64,000 bases of DNA from Lumbricus rubellus (taxonomy: Eukaryota; Annelida; Clitellata; Crassiclitellata; Lumbricidae), in the NCBI GenBank assembly GCA_945859605.1, contig OX243828.1, positions 26,158,633 to 26,222,632 of the forward strand. Reading direction: 5' to 3'. The notes under the pieces are model-generated. The model made no database searches. It saw only the letters and a program-made list of their open reading frames with translations, and was not told the origin of the DNA. Within the stretch, counting starts at the first letter, position 1. Every line of letters begins with the position of its first letter. The position numbers were made by a program, and so were the translations under genes. Below are positions 1 to 12,059 of the stretch, in pieces.

Positions 1-584
1 CATAAAAGAAAGGAGGGAAAGAACGAACGGAATGGACGAAGGATGGACGGACGGACGGAGGGAGGAATAAACGAATAGGCAGACAGATATGTGAAGTCAA
101 CCAGCCAATCAAACAGGGTTGGCGAAAACGGACGAACGAAAACGGATGGATGGAAGGATGGACGTCCGGGTGGACGAACAGATAAAGGGTAAGTCAGGAG
201 AACCCGCGGATAGAGTCCGGATTAGATGGAAGAGGCTTCGGTGCATATACGGTGGACTCCACGGATGATAAAAGAACGGATTGGCGCGGATGTTGATGAT
301 GGATGGAAGAGAGGATAATGCTGGACGTTGACATGGCGTAATGGTAGATACATTAGGCCTGTATGAACCTTTGTATTATAGCATGCATGTAGTCTACAGT
401 CCTATCATCCCTTGTTATCATACGTTTGATGAAGGTGCGCACTGTTTGGACCATTTTTTGTACACACCTACATTGTATATAGGAGAGAAAGGAGCGAGTA
501 TGGAGCGTTGAAACAGAGAGAGAGATGAAGGCAAACATTGGTGAGTGTTGCATTGATATGAATCACCTATCAACAGTTCATTTA

Positions 585-589
<5 letters not shown>
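1..589. other. Purine-rich low-complexity DNA, no gene
   Basis: The first 310 bases are a degenerate GGAYG/GGACGAAC-type simple sequence, followed by about 280 bases of unremarkable AT-rich DNA. No coding frame looks real. Confidence 0.6.

Positions 590-675
<86 letters not shown>
590..675. repeat. (AG)n microsatellite
   Basis: About 43 uninterrupted GA units. Open frames that cross it (Arg-Glu or Ser-Leu polymers) are artefacts of the repeat. Confidence 0.97.
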
Positions 676-679
<4 letters not shown>

Positions 680-1020
680 GCTTCCATGCAGCCTTCTCTC
701 TTTAGAGATGGTAGAGACGGTTATTATGTAGGCCTATATTGTATAGGCCATTGTGACCTTCAGCAGCAAGTCCTTCACTCGCAATCGCTGGGTGCCATCG
801 ATTGATGTTTCCGTATTAGCTTAATATATGCGTAATAAAACGCACATGCGTACGTGCATATATACACTGTATATATTTTATGCATATACATGTAGTTATA
901 CATAATAATATAGACTTTCCTATAATTATAGGCTATATGCTATATAATTATGCATAATAGACTTTTGAGGAAGCGCGGGCAATAATATACTAATATTATT
1001 ATTCTGTTTGAAAAAAAGAG
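676..1020. other. No recognisable feature
   Basis: AT-rich non-coding sequence with short TATA runs and one TAGGCCTA palindrome at 729-736. Nothing else seen. Confidence 0.5.
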
Positions 1021-1034
1021 AGGCAAGGATAGAG

Positions 1035-1210
1035 ACTGAGAGACAGACAGACAGACAGACAGACAACAGACAGACAGAAACAGAGAACGTGAGACAGATA
1101 CAGAGAGCAGAGACAGAGAGTAGAGACAGAGAGCAGAGACAGAGAGAGTAGAGACAGAGAGCAGAGACAGAGAGAGTGACAGAGACAGACAGACAGACAG
1201 ACAGACAAAG
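1035..1210. repeat. (AGAC)n/(AGAG) simple repeat tract
   Basis: Interrupted AGAC and AGAGAC units. It creates a false 200-residue Ser/Leu/Val frame on the minus strand. Confidence 0.9.
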
Positions 1211-1628
1211 AGAGGCGGATAGAGATACCGTAGTAGGAGAGAGAGAGAAGATAAGACCAAAGCTGTAGACAGAAAGAGTGGCAGGGAGGAGCACACTGAG
1301 AGGCTCAAACGCGTGTAAACAGGTGAGGTCTGGCTGCAATAGACACAGTCGTGTGTGCCAAAGTCGTGGGAGAAATCGAATGAAGGCAGGTTGCAAATGG
1401 ACGCACACGCGACGACGTTTACGTAACAGAGAATATGATGGCGCCTTTGAAGTATGTATACTTTTGTGTAGGTCTACATGTAGGTCTACACTGTCAGCAG
1501 ATTCATTGGCAGATGCATAGACAACTCTCACAAGGTGGCATGACTACTTGGGTTCCTATTTGATCAGGAACTTCCTTTTGCACCTCACCTCAATCGACTC
1601 TGTACCAGCTTCCTACTGTCGCTCTCTA

Positions 1629-2217
1629 CTGTGTCCCAATAAATCGGGCACCCTTTTTATAATGTGAATAAAACAGGTAAATCTTAATCGATTCTCAAAA
1701 TTTCAAGACTGTTTTTATCCTGAGATAATTATCTACAAATTGGTAATTTATGAACGGCCCTCACTAAAAAATTACGTCATAATGACGTCATTAAATTACA
1801 TATCGAAACCAAATGTTAAAAAATAGTTAGCGAATGGCATTCAGCCAAGAAGACAAAATTGTAATAAAAATCTTATGGAAAAATAAACATAACGGCGCAA
1901 AAAAGTTTATTCGAAAATTTCCGGACAAGGGATGGACAGTTAGCGGTCTAAATAAGCTTCCATGGAAAAAATATTTGACCGGTTCGTCGGAGCGTCGCGC
2001 TAGTAGGCTATAAAAGTTGTGTTCGGTACTTAACATTTGAATTCTTTGATGCAAATGACGTAATTGTGACGTCAATATTCATGCCAGAAACTTCATATTT
2101 GAATCAGTGTAAGATAATTATCTCAGGATAAAAACAGTTTTGAAATTTTGAAAATCGATCAAGATTTACCTGTTTTATTCACATTATAAAAAGGGTGCCC
2201 GATTTATTGGGACACAG
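1629..2217. mobile_element. MITE with about 105-bp inverted repeats, Tc1/mariner-like
   Basis: The left arm (1629-1735, starting CTGTGTCCCAATAAATCGGG) is the reverse complement of the right arm (2110-2217) with few changes. The element is about 590 bp and has no transposase. A TA dinucleotide precedes the left arm at 1627-1628. On the right the next two bases are TG, with TA only at 2220-2221, so the duplication is imperfect or the exact ends are off by two. The core holds TGACGTCA-like palindromes. Assignment to Tc1/mariner rests on the TA and the end sequence and is tentative. Confidence 0.8.
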
Positions 2218-2264
2218 TGTATATCTATATCTGTCTTTGTCCCTCTCTTTAATTGCCTCTGTCT

Positions 2265-2314
2265 CTGTTTCTGTCTGTCCGTCTGCTGTCTGTCTGGCTG
2301 TCTGTCTGTCTGTA

Positions 2315-2371
<57 letters not shown>

Positions 2372-2374
2372 CAC
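2265..2374. repeat. (CTGT)n microsatellite
   Basis: Almost pure CTGT tetranucleotide repeat with a few interruptions on its left side. Confidence 0.95.
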
Positions 2375-2499
2375 TATTTGTTCCCTTTTGGTATGGCTTA
2401 CCATAATTTTATGGTCGGCTAGCTTCTCTTGCTACCGTAGGCTCTGCAGCGCCCCTTATTGCCATTTTTATTGATCGAATATCCAAATTCAGTCACGTT

Positions 2500-2830
2500 T
2501 CAAATTGCTTGTGAAACCTCTACATTGGCTCCCAGTCCGTCAGCGTATTGAATACAGAGTTGCCTCCTTGGTGTGGCGGTGCCAGCTAGGTACTGCTCCA
2601 ACTTACCTACTTGATCTTTGTGTAAGAGTGCTCTTAGACCCGTTTACTCTACCTCCATCATGCAAAAGTTAAGCTTTTTCTTATATATGTAGGCTCTGCG
2701 GTTTGGAATGTCGTCCCTCTTGAGCGGCACATTCTATAAGCACTTGAAAACTGTTCTTTTGGCCGTGCTGGAGTAGTATGCATGAATAAGTGCTATATTA
2801 ATACTTCAATGAATGAATGAATGCTCCTCC
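2500..2830 (+). pseudogene. LINE reverse transcriptase C-terminal fragment with (TGAA)n tail
   Basis: Frame 3 from about 2506 reads the PLHWLPVRQRIEYRV-type block typical of the C-terminal reverse transcriptase region of CR1/L2-like LINEs, followed by a Leu-rich stretch with APTYLLDLC. A second block at about 2690-2755 continues the family, and the copy ends in an ATGAATGAATG tail. It is truncated at the 5' end and broken by stops, so it is a dead copy. The LINE clade is inferred from this short block only. Confidence 0.75.
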
Positions 2831-2914
2831 CATCTAATCTTTTTGTTTATTAGCCTACTATTTGTATCACCATTAGTAATTTTGTTATTGTTAATGAGGT
2901 AATAGGCCCTAATA

Positions 2915-3002
2915 GGGTAAAGACTTCCATAACACCGGGAGCGCCTCTGAGTAGATACCTTGAAGGGACGCTATATAAATTTTGATTGATTGATTGATTG
3001 AT
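2915..3002. repeat. LINE/SINE-type 3' tail ending in (GATT)n
   Basis: Contains the string CTGAGTAGATACCTTGAAGG followed by a CGCTATATAAATTTTGATTG tail. Nearly the same tail occurs near 46450-46490 and a variant near 12165-12230, which marks a dispersed family. Confidence 0.6.
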
Positions 3003-3051
3003 AATGCACGAGGCGTTTACAAATACCGCAACTTCGCCACTGGTTGTACTC

Positions 3052-3130
3052 TGACAGTGCCAGTTCAAAGTCTGGATAAAGGAGGAGGGTGACGCTAATG
3101 GTTTGTGTTACCAAACAGTGTCGTTAACCT
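3052..3130 (+). repeat. Dispersed repeat of about 90 bp, copy 1
   Basis: Shares GCCAGT, TCTGGATAAAGGAGGAGGGT and a terminal TGTCGTTAA with copies at 3725-3826, 3834-3873 plus 4490-4556, and 17257-17350. Nature unknown. Confidence 0.65.
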
Positions 3131-3254
3131 GCAAAAAACCAACAGATACCGCAAGCTACTGTCATTACAACAATAGCGGGTCAACAGCCGGTCTTCTTCT
3201 TTGGTTCTCTGCCGTCAGGCAGGTTCATATGTCCAATGACGCCACGCATATCTG

Positions 3255-3653
3255 TTATGTGCATCCATCTTTAGCCTTCTGTAACCGTCCTTTGTCATCA
3301 TCCAGTCCAGTAGCATTGTTCTTGGTCTTCCTCTTGTCTCCCCCCATTCTTCTTTCGATAATATCTCGTACTATATTGTCACTCCTCACGATGAGGCCAA
3401 TCCAGTTTCTCTGTCGCCTCCGTATTGTCTCCAGCATTGATCTTTCCTCTTCCACCATCTGCAGTATTTCTTCATTCGTCTTGTGCTCCCTCCAGCTGAC
3501 ACGCTTCATTCTTCGCCAAATCCACATTTCGACAGCCGGTACCAGGTTGAAATACAGGGATGCCTGACACGCCGTTGTGCATTTCTCAAATGAGTAATAA
3601 TTATTTATTATTCCTTGCATTGTTTTTTGAAACTCAGTCGAGTGCAATGGCAT
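3255..3653 (-). pseudogene. LINE-derived ORF fragment
   Basis: The minus-strand frame contains EMWIWRRMKRVSWREHKTNE followed by an EERSMLETIRRRQRNW block, the region downstream of the reverse transcriptase in several animal LINE families. The 5' part of such an element is missing, and after about residue 100 the frame loses the usual Gly/Arg-rich end. I treat it as a degenerate copy. Confidence 0.75.
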
Positions 3654-3724
3654 TTGTTGTCATAATTATGCAGTCGTTGAACCATTGATCCATCATCCAT
3701 TTTGAAACTTAGATGTAACTCAGC

Positions 3725-3826
3725 CACTGCTCTTTCTTTGGCAGTGCCAGTCTCGAGCCTGGATAAGGGAGGAGTGCGACACTAATCAACGTTGATATGA
3801 AACAATGTCGTTACAGCGACAAGCAA
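3725..3826 (+). repeat. Dispersed repeat of about 90 bp, copy 2
   Basis: Begins with TTTGGCAGTGCCAGTCTC, then a CTGGATAAGGGAGGAG block and ATGTCGTTACAGCGACAAGC. The next copy starts directly behind it, so the two are in tandem. Confidence 0.7.
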
Positions 3827-3833
3827 AAACTCA

Positions 3834-4556
3834 GTTGGCAGCGAAAGTTTCAAGCCTGGATAAAGGAGGAGGGCAGTGTTGTACGGTAACGAAGTAAAAG
3901 TAACGCGTTACTGTACTTAAGTAAAAGTTTGAGTACTTTCACATGTAACGAAGTATCGAAAAAATGAAATACTTTTACTTTCAACGAAGTAACATTTTAC
4001 CCATATTTCAGTACTTTTACTTCGTTACAATTTATGCGACGCTCGTTACAATGTTCGTTACTTCAAAGCGCTAATTAACAGTTCGTTTCGCTAAGCTAAG
4101 ACAGCTTATTCAAATTTGCATACCTAAACATAGATTTTCGATGGGTGGAGCACGCTGGATGCACTGCCATTTCTGCAGCAAAACGACTCTTCAGCTGTGC
4201 ATTGTGCTAACAATGAATCGGAGGCGTGCGTACTAGACTCAACGATTAGTGCCATTTTGAGAATTTAGTATTTTTGAAGGTTTTTAATCGATTGAGTTAA
4301 ACTTATAGAAAGACTCGGTACTTTTACTTTTTACTTAAAAAGTATTATTTGAAGGGGCTACTTTTTACTTTTGCTTAAGTAAAATTTGGGATGATTACTT
4401 TTACTTTTACTTAAGTAATTAAAATCCATTTTACTTTTACTTTTACTTAAGTACATTTGCCCGATACTTTCAACAACACTGGAGGAGGGTGACCCATTAT
4501 CAACGTTGATATGAAACAATGTCGTTAAACACAGCGACAAGCAAAAACTCAGTTGT
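3834..4556 (+). repeat. Dispersed repeat copy 3, split by a hAT insertion
   Basis: The first half lies at 3834-3873 and the second at 4490-4556. They are separated by the hAT-like element at 3874-4481. With one duplication removed the halves join into the same about 90-bp repeat as copies 1 and 2. Confidence 0.75.
3874..4481. mobile_element. Non-autonomous hAT-like element (608 bp)
   Basis: Ends are CAGTGTTG and CAACACTG, the kind of terminus used by hAT elements. The flanks carry a perfect 8-bp duplication GAGGAGGG at 3866-3873 and 4482-4489. The interior is rich in TACTTTTACTT and GTAACGAAGTAA motifs and has no transposase frame. hAT transposases make 8-bp duplications, which supports the class. 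Confidence 0.9.
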
Positions 4557-4747
4557 AGGAGACTATAGTTACTGGATCATTAATGTATATATATATATAT
4601 ACATATATATATATGCTGTTCATTTAACTGTGTTATCGATATCTTTATAGGCTACAACCGCTACAGCGTGTGACAACAGCAACTGGTATGTTGCTGTTGT
4701 TGTTACCGTTTTAATTGCAAACGGCCACAGTAGCCTATTAAGATTTG

Positions 4748-5200
4748 GAAGAATAAATCAATTAGCATCGAAACCAAATTGCGGTTGATGAAGGCTTTGG
4801 TGTGGCCAGTAGCGACGTATGGATGCGAAGCATGGACTCTGAAAAAGGACGAAGAAAAGCCAATTCAGGCATTCGAGAACAAGTGTATCAGAAAGCTGCT
4901 GAGAATTCCATGGACTACATGATGACCAATGAACAGGTGTATGTGTCAGCGATATTTTGGTCATATCATGAGAGCAAAACGGTAGCATCGAAAGCAGCAT
5001 CATAACGGGTTTTGAGGAGGGGAACCGAGCACGAGGAAGGCCGACGATATCTTGGATCGACAACGTCCTGAACTGGACAGGACTTGTAGGCTCTGACCTA
5101 ATGAGCGCGACAAGGAACAGAAGACTCTGGGCATTAAAGGTCCATTCATGTTGCCAACCGTCGTGATGCGACGATGGCGACATGACATGACAGTAGCCTA
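4748..5200 (+). pseudogene. LINE reverse transcriptase C-terminus and 3' coding end
   Basis: From about 4783 the frame reads LMKALVWPVATYGCEAWTL and then IRKLLRIPWT, a hallmark of the reverse-transcriptase tail of several animal LINEs. Two TGA stops at about 4919-4924 break it. A further block around 5010-5160 reads GRPTISWIDNV and RRLWALKVH, the usual end of such ORFs. It is a disabled, 5'-truncated copy. Confidence 0.8.
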
Positions 5201-6199
<999 letters not shown>

Positions 6200-6347
6200 C
6201 TCTCTCTCTCTCTACCTCTCCCCCTGCGATATCTGCCATGTCGTGTTCACGTGGGTAGGATCTGGGACTAGCACGGAAAATAAATGGTCCATTTCAAGCA
6301 TGATGGAGTCCGAGTAACTGAAGCGCACATGCAGACCGGAGTCTTGA

Positions 6348-6353
6348 TGCTGC

Positions 6354-6394
<41 letters not shown>

Positions 6395-6420
6395 ACGACT
6401 ATGCTGCTGTTGCTGTTGCA
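6348..6420. repeat. (CTG)n/(ATG)n trinucleotide tract
   Basis: CTG units followed by ATG units and again CTG/TTG. The poly-His/poly-Gln minus-strand frame across it has no other coding sign. Confidence 0.85.
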
Positions 6421-6639
6421 ATCTTATCGGACGGCAACAGTCGTCTCTATCCATTTGATGTCAGAAGTAGGGACCGGCAGACGGACTCAAGCATACTTAC
6501 AGATACACAGCCACATTGACATAGAACACAGGAAAGGACAGAGTTGAGAAAGGAGGACGGAGAGAGGGGAACATGGCAAAGTGCAAGATGAGAAAAGGGA
6601 AGGAAGGGAATGATACAAGCAGGTAGAATGGACAGGAGA

Positions 6640-6985
6640 GAGGGAGGGAGAGACACACCGACAAAGAGACAGAGAAAGAGAAAATGAGAGAGACAAAGAG
6701 AGATAAACAGACAGACAAAGACTGACAGACATATAGGCCTATAGAACAGGATTTCTGCAAAAAATCAGACAGAGACACAGACAGAAACACAGACATAAAA
6801 ACAGACAGGCAAACAGAGAGAGACAGAACAGAGAGAGACAGAGCAGAGAGAAAGAAAGACACAGAGAGAAAAACAGAGAGAGAAAGACAGAGAGAGACAG
6901 AGAGAGAGACAGAGAGACAAAGAGAGAGACATAAGAGAGAGAGAGACAGACAGACAGAGAGAAACAGACAGAGAGAGGGAGAGAG
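6640..6985. repeat. (AGAC/AGAG)n simple repeat region
   Basis: Degenerate AGACAGAGAG repeats with one unique stretch including TAGGCCTA at 6734-6741. Confidence 0.85.
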
Positions 6986-7114
6986 AACGAATGGAACACG
7001 GAGAGAACCGTGGACTGTATTACTGTTCTCTGAATGATCACAAATCAAGCTCTGACAAGTTCTGTCAATGGCTACAAGACATGTTATGAATCAAGAGGAG
7101 AAGTAAACAAACGC

Positions 7115-7505
7115 CAATCGCTCCTTCCTTCCTTCCTTTCTCCCTCTCTCTCCGTCCCTGCCTCTCTGCCTCCCTGTATCCCTCCATCCCTCCTTCCCTC
7201 CTTCCTCCTTCCATTCCTTCCTCCCTCTCTCTCCCTCCCTGACTGCCTGCTTTCCTTCATCTGTCCATCCCTGCTTCCCTTCTTCATTCCTTCCCTCCTT
7301 CCCTTCTTCATTCCTTCCCTCCTCGCTTCCTTCCTTCCTCCCTTTCTCTCCCTCCCTGAGTGCCTGCCTTCCTCCATCCCTCCTTTCCTCCTTCCTTTCT
7401 TCCGTCCTTTCTTTCTTCCTTCCTTCATACCGACCTACCTAACTACCTACCTACGTACCTACCTACTTACCTACCTATACCTATCTACCTGTATTCCTTC
7501 CTTTC
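7115..7505. repeat. (CCTT)n and (CCTA)n simple repeat region
   Basis: Pyrimidine-rich CCTT/CCCT units to about 7430, then TACC units to about 7490. The plus-strand Ser/Leu/Pro frame is an artefact. Confidence 0.9.
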
Positions 7506-8322
7506 TTCCATCTTTCCTTCATATACTCATCAATTCATTCAGTCATATGACCGGTCAGTATGATCAATTATACAGCTAGTCGGTAGGGTGGGTCAGAGCA
7601 TTTATCTGCCTGTCTGTCTGTCTTTCTCTCTATCTGCATATGTCTGTGACTCTGTGCTTGTCTATGTTTGTTACATTACATTACGTTTATCTGCCTGTCT
7701 ATCTGTCTCCGTGCAACGCAGCGGTTGCTACGCATGCGCTCATTCGTTCATTGGCTTCATTTGCCGCTGTCGTCTGCTTCTTTTTCCCGCTCCGGTTTCC
7801 TGTGTCGTAAATTAAACGTCTTGCTGTTCTTGTTTGCTTTCGTCACCCCTTCATCCCCCCTCCTTCTCTCCCTCTTTCTTCCTTTGCTCGCTGCTTCGGT
7901 CTACGTGAAGCAGGGCAGAGTCCCTTTCATCATGCGAAGGACAAGCCTGATATTGTTCCTTCAGTCCATTGCCACACTGCAGGACAGTTGATAGTTATTT
8001 ATGGACCTTTGAGCACGGATGTAAGGAGACTGCAGCAGTGAGGATACATTCACGACTTATAATCGTATACGGTAAGCAGCCTTCGGGAATTACGGTAGAC
8101 CTGCGTATAATATTGGTAATTTGTATACATATCGTAATTGCAGTTTAATTCTACGTTGTGTCTCTTCAAGAGAAAAAATCATATTTATTTATGGGTGCCT
8201 ATTATTGGGCCTAAATCACTCATCATAGCCTAATATTACTCGTGCATTACACTAATTCATATTTTGTGAGTGCCTATAATACTCGCGCTTTCTCTGTTGC
8301 TGTGGGCTGTGGAATGGGTTCC
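7506..8322. other. No coding gene seen; possible untranslated exon
   Basis: Non-coding. Around 7900-8070 the sequence is less repetitive and ends with a donor-like ATACGGTAAGC at about 8066-8076. A 5' untranslated exon of the downstream GPCR is possible but unproven. Confidence 0.3.
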
Positions 8323-8426
8323 ACCCGGATGCATATAGGCATTTCGTACCCGATTTCGTATCATTGCAATCCATAACGCTTTTTCATTGGCCGGTTCCAG
8401 ATTATGAATATTCATAACCAATGACG
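8323..8426 (+). repeat. Left arm of a long-range inverted repeat
   Basis: This roughly 104-bp block (CCCGGATGCATATAGGCATT through a TTATGAATATTCATAA palindrome) is about 80% identical, by eye, to the reverse complement of 11955-12059. Together the arms enclose about 3.5 kb. Confidence 0.8.
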
Positions 8427-9492
8427 TGTTTAGTGCCTTCTCGTGCGCTGTTGTTGCTGCTGTTGTTGGCTTAGAGGGGGAATGGCCGATTGCGGTGCGC
8501 TTAAAGTTATAAGGAGTTTCCATTCGATAGTGAAGTAATCGAAAGTGTGAAATTAGACTTCTAATCAGAGCAAAAATAAAATGCAAAAGGTTGCGCGTTG
8601 TTACGTGCGTGCCAGCGAATAAAATAATATCATCCACCAACTCATCGCTTCAATAATTATACGCTGTGGTCAACAGCTATAGGCCTATTATGTGATGCAT
8701 CAGGTGTCTGCTTCGTTGAATCAACCGCCTCCTGCGATTCCAAAAATCAAAACTGCGCTACAGAAGTCATTACATTAGATTTTACTAGACTTCAGTTGCC
8801 TAAATTCGCACCAGTTGAAATTAGTGGTCTACACATTCCCAATTGTAACTTTAAAAGCTCTAGGTTTATTCAGTTTTTGTGAACTGTCTCATCTTCCATG
8901 CCTACTGTTCGGCAACCAGTAATATTTCGAACTTAAGTACAGTAGTTCATGTCAATCTCAGTTCTAGTGAAAATCATCCTAAATTTAAACCTATGTGTAG
9001 TCTATGCGCAATTGCATATAGGCCTAAATACGTTTTAGTGAGATGTGTGACGGTTATCTTCATTCAAATTGTTCAGATTTGATTATTTTGAATCATGAAT
9101 CAGAACCCTTTGCATCTACGTTCACAGACCTTCTAATTCCACGTTCTGTCTTTCTCACAGAAATAGATTTGTAGAAACACTTCTGTACAGTTAAAAACTA
9201 GCAAAAGGGCATTGTCCTCCGATTGGAAGTAATTTACCATGGAGGATGGGAAAGGAAAGAAGGGTTGTGGCGTCATGCAGTTCTAGAAATTCCTTAAAAC
9301 AGTCCTGTAAGAGTGAACGTTACTGCTGAATTATGAATAGCCTAAGTAGGCATACCAATAAAAACATTAATATGAATGCAAGCAGCCTTATGGCTTCACA
9401 TAATAGAAAGGCATTTGCTAAAAACATCAGTGTTACTCTGTTATCATTGCTCATCAATAACATTAATAATATCATCCTTCCTCAACAATACG
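8427..9492. other. No recognisable gene
   Basis: Non-coding DNA between the inverted-repeat arm and the hAT-like element. TAGGCCTA occurs at 8680-8687 and 9019-9026. Confidence 0.5.
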
Positions 9493-9500
9493 GTTGACAG

Positions 9501-11398
9501 CATGGGCGCCCGCAGCATAGGTCAAGGGGGGTCGCGTGACCCCCCTGGAAAGCATGACAAAATATTAGTAATAGCACTTTCTGGGGAAATGTTAGTGGTT
9601 AAACGGGACAGTTTGCCCAACAGTAATTGTGTTCTTTTACTTCACCAACTTTTGGGGTATATCTTGTGGTTATCTCTATACATATTGGGTACTACTTTAA
9701 CCCGTTACTCAGTCATAATTATGTATATTATTGTATAATAGGTCTGCATAGAGTCAGACGTCAGAGGAACAGTCTTTCAACCACTCAGGTGATCATGGTA
9801 CGGTAATCGGTTATGCCGACTATAGCTGACTATAGCTAGCCGTAGACTCGTAGAGGTTGCCGTCAAACCCCACTTGTAAGATTGATGGCACCCTATAATT
9901 GTCTTCCTGTGATGCAGGTCAATGGTCAATCTGCCAGTCTAAAGCAGCCTGGCATCTTGTACCCATATGCTCTCCTTTCTAAGAATGCACAAGGAAGATG
10001 TATCTCATCAAACTGCCCTCCCGCACACATTCTCATAGGACACAAGAGTTTACAGTATATCAAATTTCAGCTGTGGACTTGTGGTAGGCTATGCATTTAC
10101 GGGGTTGTCCAACCTCTTTTAAATAATTATTGGTGATTCGGTTTGTGGATAAAGCTGTCACGACATTATACCGGTAGCCTATATCTATAGTGTTGATGTT
10201 ATTATCAAAAATACAGTGACCCTAAGCTTGTGGAGGTAAGCCCATTCACTGTTCATATATCTTGCTCTACTGCAGTCAAAGTTTTAGTTTTTTTATACTT
10301 TATTTTACGATAATTTATCTGGTAAAACTCTGGCTGAAAGGTTTGATATCTTCTGGAAATGTCTAAGCACGCCTGCAGGTGATTTGGCAGGAAAAGCTTA
10401 AGCTTTGTCAAAGCAATATCGAGCAGACCATAATGGTCAGGATCTCATAACAGAAATGGAAGATTTGCCCTCTGTACATAAGGTAAATTATGGATGTGCC
10501 CATTGAATCTGCATAACTTTTTAACATAGTAAAAATTAAATCCGAGTAATTTATAAATGTTTGCCAGCTTACAATAGGCCAACTGTAGACAATTCAATCA
10601 GAAGTAACCTCTGCAATAAGATTATTTAGCAAGCTGAAGAGCCTGATTTATGCCTGAAGATGACAGAATTAATTTTTAAAGGCATATAATGTCTCATTAC
10701 AACTTTACAAGATCTTCTAGATCTGGTCAGGTTGAGCTTTGAGACTATAGTCTTGTTTTTAAAACTGCCATCAGAATTGTTGCAGAAAAATTACAAGGAA
10801 TGCTCTTTTGTTAGGCCTACAGTCATTCTATTGTGGTATAAATGCAAGTACAAAATACTTTGCTAGTAGGCCCCCTATTTAAAATTTGATCTCAAATACT
10901 AGGCCCTATAGCATTTAAAGTAATTACCATAGCCTGAATCAAACATATGGTAAGAAATATATGAGAACAAGAAGAAAACATAATATTTGATCAATCAACT
11001 ACAGGTTCTTGCTCATGTAGACTAAATACAAAATTACAAGCTGACGAAGTTTTGCCCCTGAAATTTTCTGCACCCTGGAAATAAAGAAATGACGTCCCTG
11101 CATGGTACTGTTAGTCTATTATAGTTAGTACAGTTAGTTAGTGTTATTGATTTTTCTTCTATGAATAGGCCTAATATACATGAATAATATTATGCCATAG
11201 CCTATATCAAAGTCGAAAACTGTTTAAAGACTTTTTCGTTTTGTTATAAAAGGCTCATAAATATTATATTACGTTACATTGAGATAATGCATAGGTGTGT
11301 GAGTTGCTTGGTTTTAATGGCATTATTTTGTATCTTAACTCCTCTGGCCACGACCAAGTCGACTGACCCCCCTGCAAAAAATCCTGTGGGCGCCCATG
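9501..11398. mobile_element. Non-autonomous hAT-like element (1898 bp)
   Basis: The ends are CATGGGCGCCC and GGGCGCCCATG, extended by imperfect matches containing CCCCCCTG blocks just inside each end. A perfect 8-bp duplication GTTGACAG flanks it at 9493-9500 and 11399-11406. The interior has no long frame and no recognisable transposase, only A/T-rich filler, so it depends on a transposase encoded elsewhere. The 8-bp duplication supports hAT; the terminal sequence alone would not be decisive. Confidence 0.9.
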
Positions 11399-11406
11399 GT
11401 TGACAG

Positions 11407-11954
11407 GCCGCAACCTATAGTCTAATCATCTAATGACAACTTGTCACGATTCAGACATAGCGAAGTCCCAACATTTACAGCTTGACCTACCTGCCAATTG
11501 CTTACATTTAAAAAACAATTATTAAACTAAAATCGGGTGTTTAAATTTTTGGGTGAGGCAGTATAATAATAATTTTCGTCTATTCAACAATCCGGTTGAA
11601 AGACCGCAATCGGTTACAGTTGAAACAGTTTGCAGGAACTCAGATTACAGAATACATAAATTGTAACTATACTAGCTGAACAGACAGCCTGCAATAGGCT
11701 ACATGGAGCTAAAAACAGTTTAATTACAAAGCCTATCCGCACAATAATATATGACGCAACGCAGCTTTATCCCCTAATATGCAAAACTGTTTGGTGTAGG
11801 CTATCTATTTATTAAAGCACTTTATAAATCTTAACAGGTAACTGTCATATAGCCTACTAGGCTAAATGGACGCAAAGGCTGCGCGTTATTAAACATAATA
11901 GCCTAAGATTATTGATATTGCCAACGCAAAGTCTGTAAACAAGACGTGTTAATG
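11407..11954. other. No recognisable gene
   Basis: AT-rich sequence between the hAT-like element and the right inverted-repeat arm. Confidence 0.5.
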
Positions 11955-12059
11955 ATGTCACTGGTTATGAATATTCATAATATGGGATCGGCCAATGAAA
12001 AGGCGCTTAAGGCTGACAATGCTACGAAATCGGGTACGGAATGCCTATATGCACCCGGA
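11955..12059 (-). repeat. Right arm of the long-range inverted repeat
   Basis: Pairs with 8323-8426. It contains the same TTATGAATATTCATAA palindrome, the CGAAATCGGGTACG block and a terminal GCACCCGG. The arms probably mark an older element that the hAT-like copy later entered. Confidence 0.8.

Noticed and set aside
926..1531. 201-residue Ser/Leu/Val-rich frame, and the similar ones at 6497-7048 and 7034-7579
   Set aside because: Produced by AGAC, AGAG and CCTT simple repeats. No domain or start context.
8257..8640. 127-residue minus-strand frame
   Set aside because: Overlaps the inverted-repeat arm and shows no domain or codon bias.
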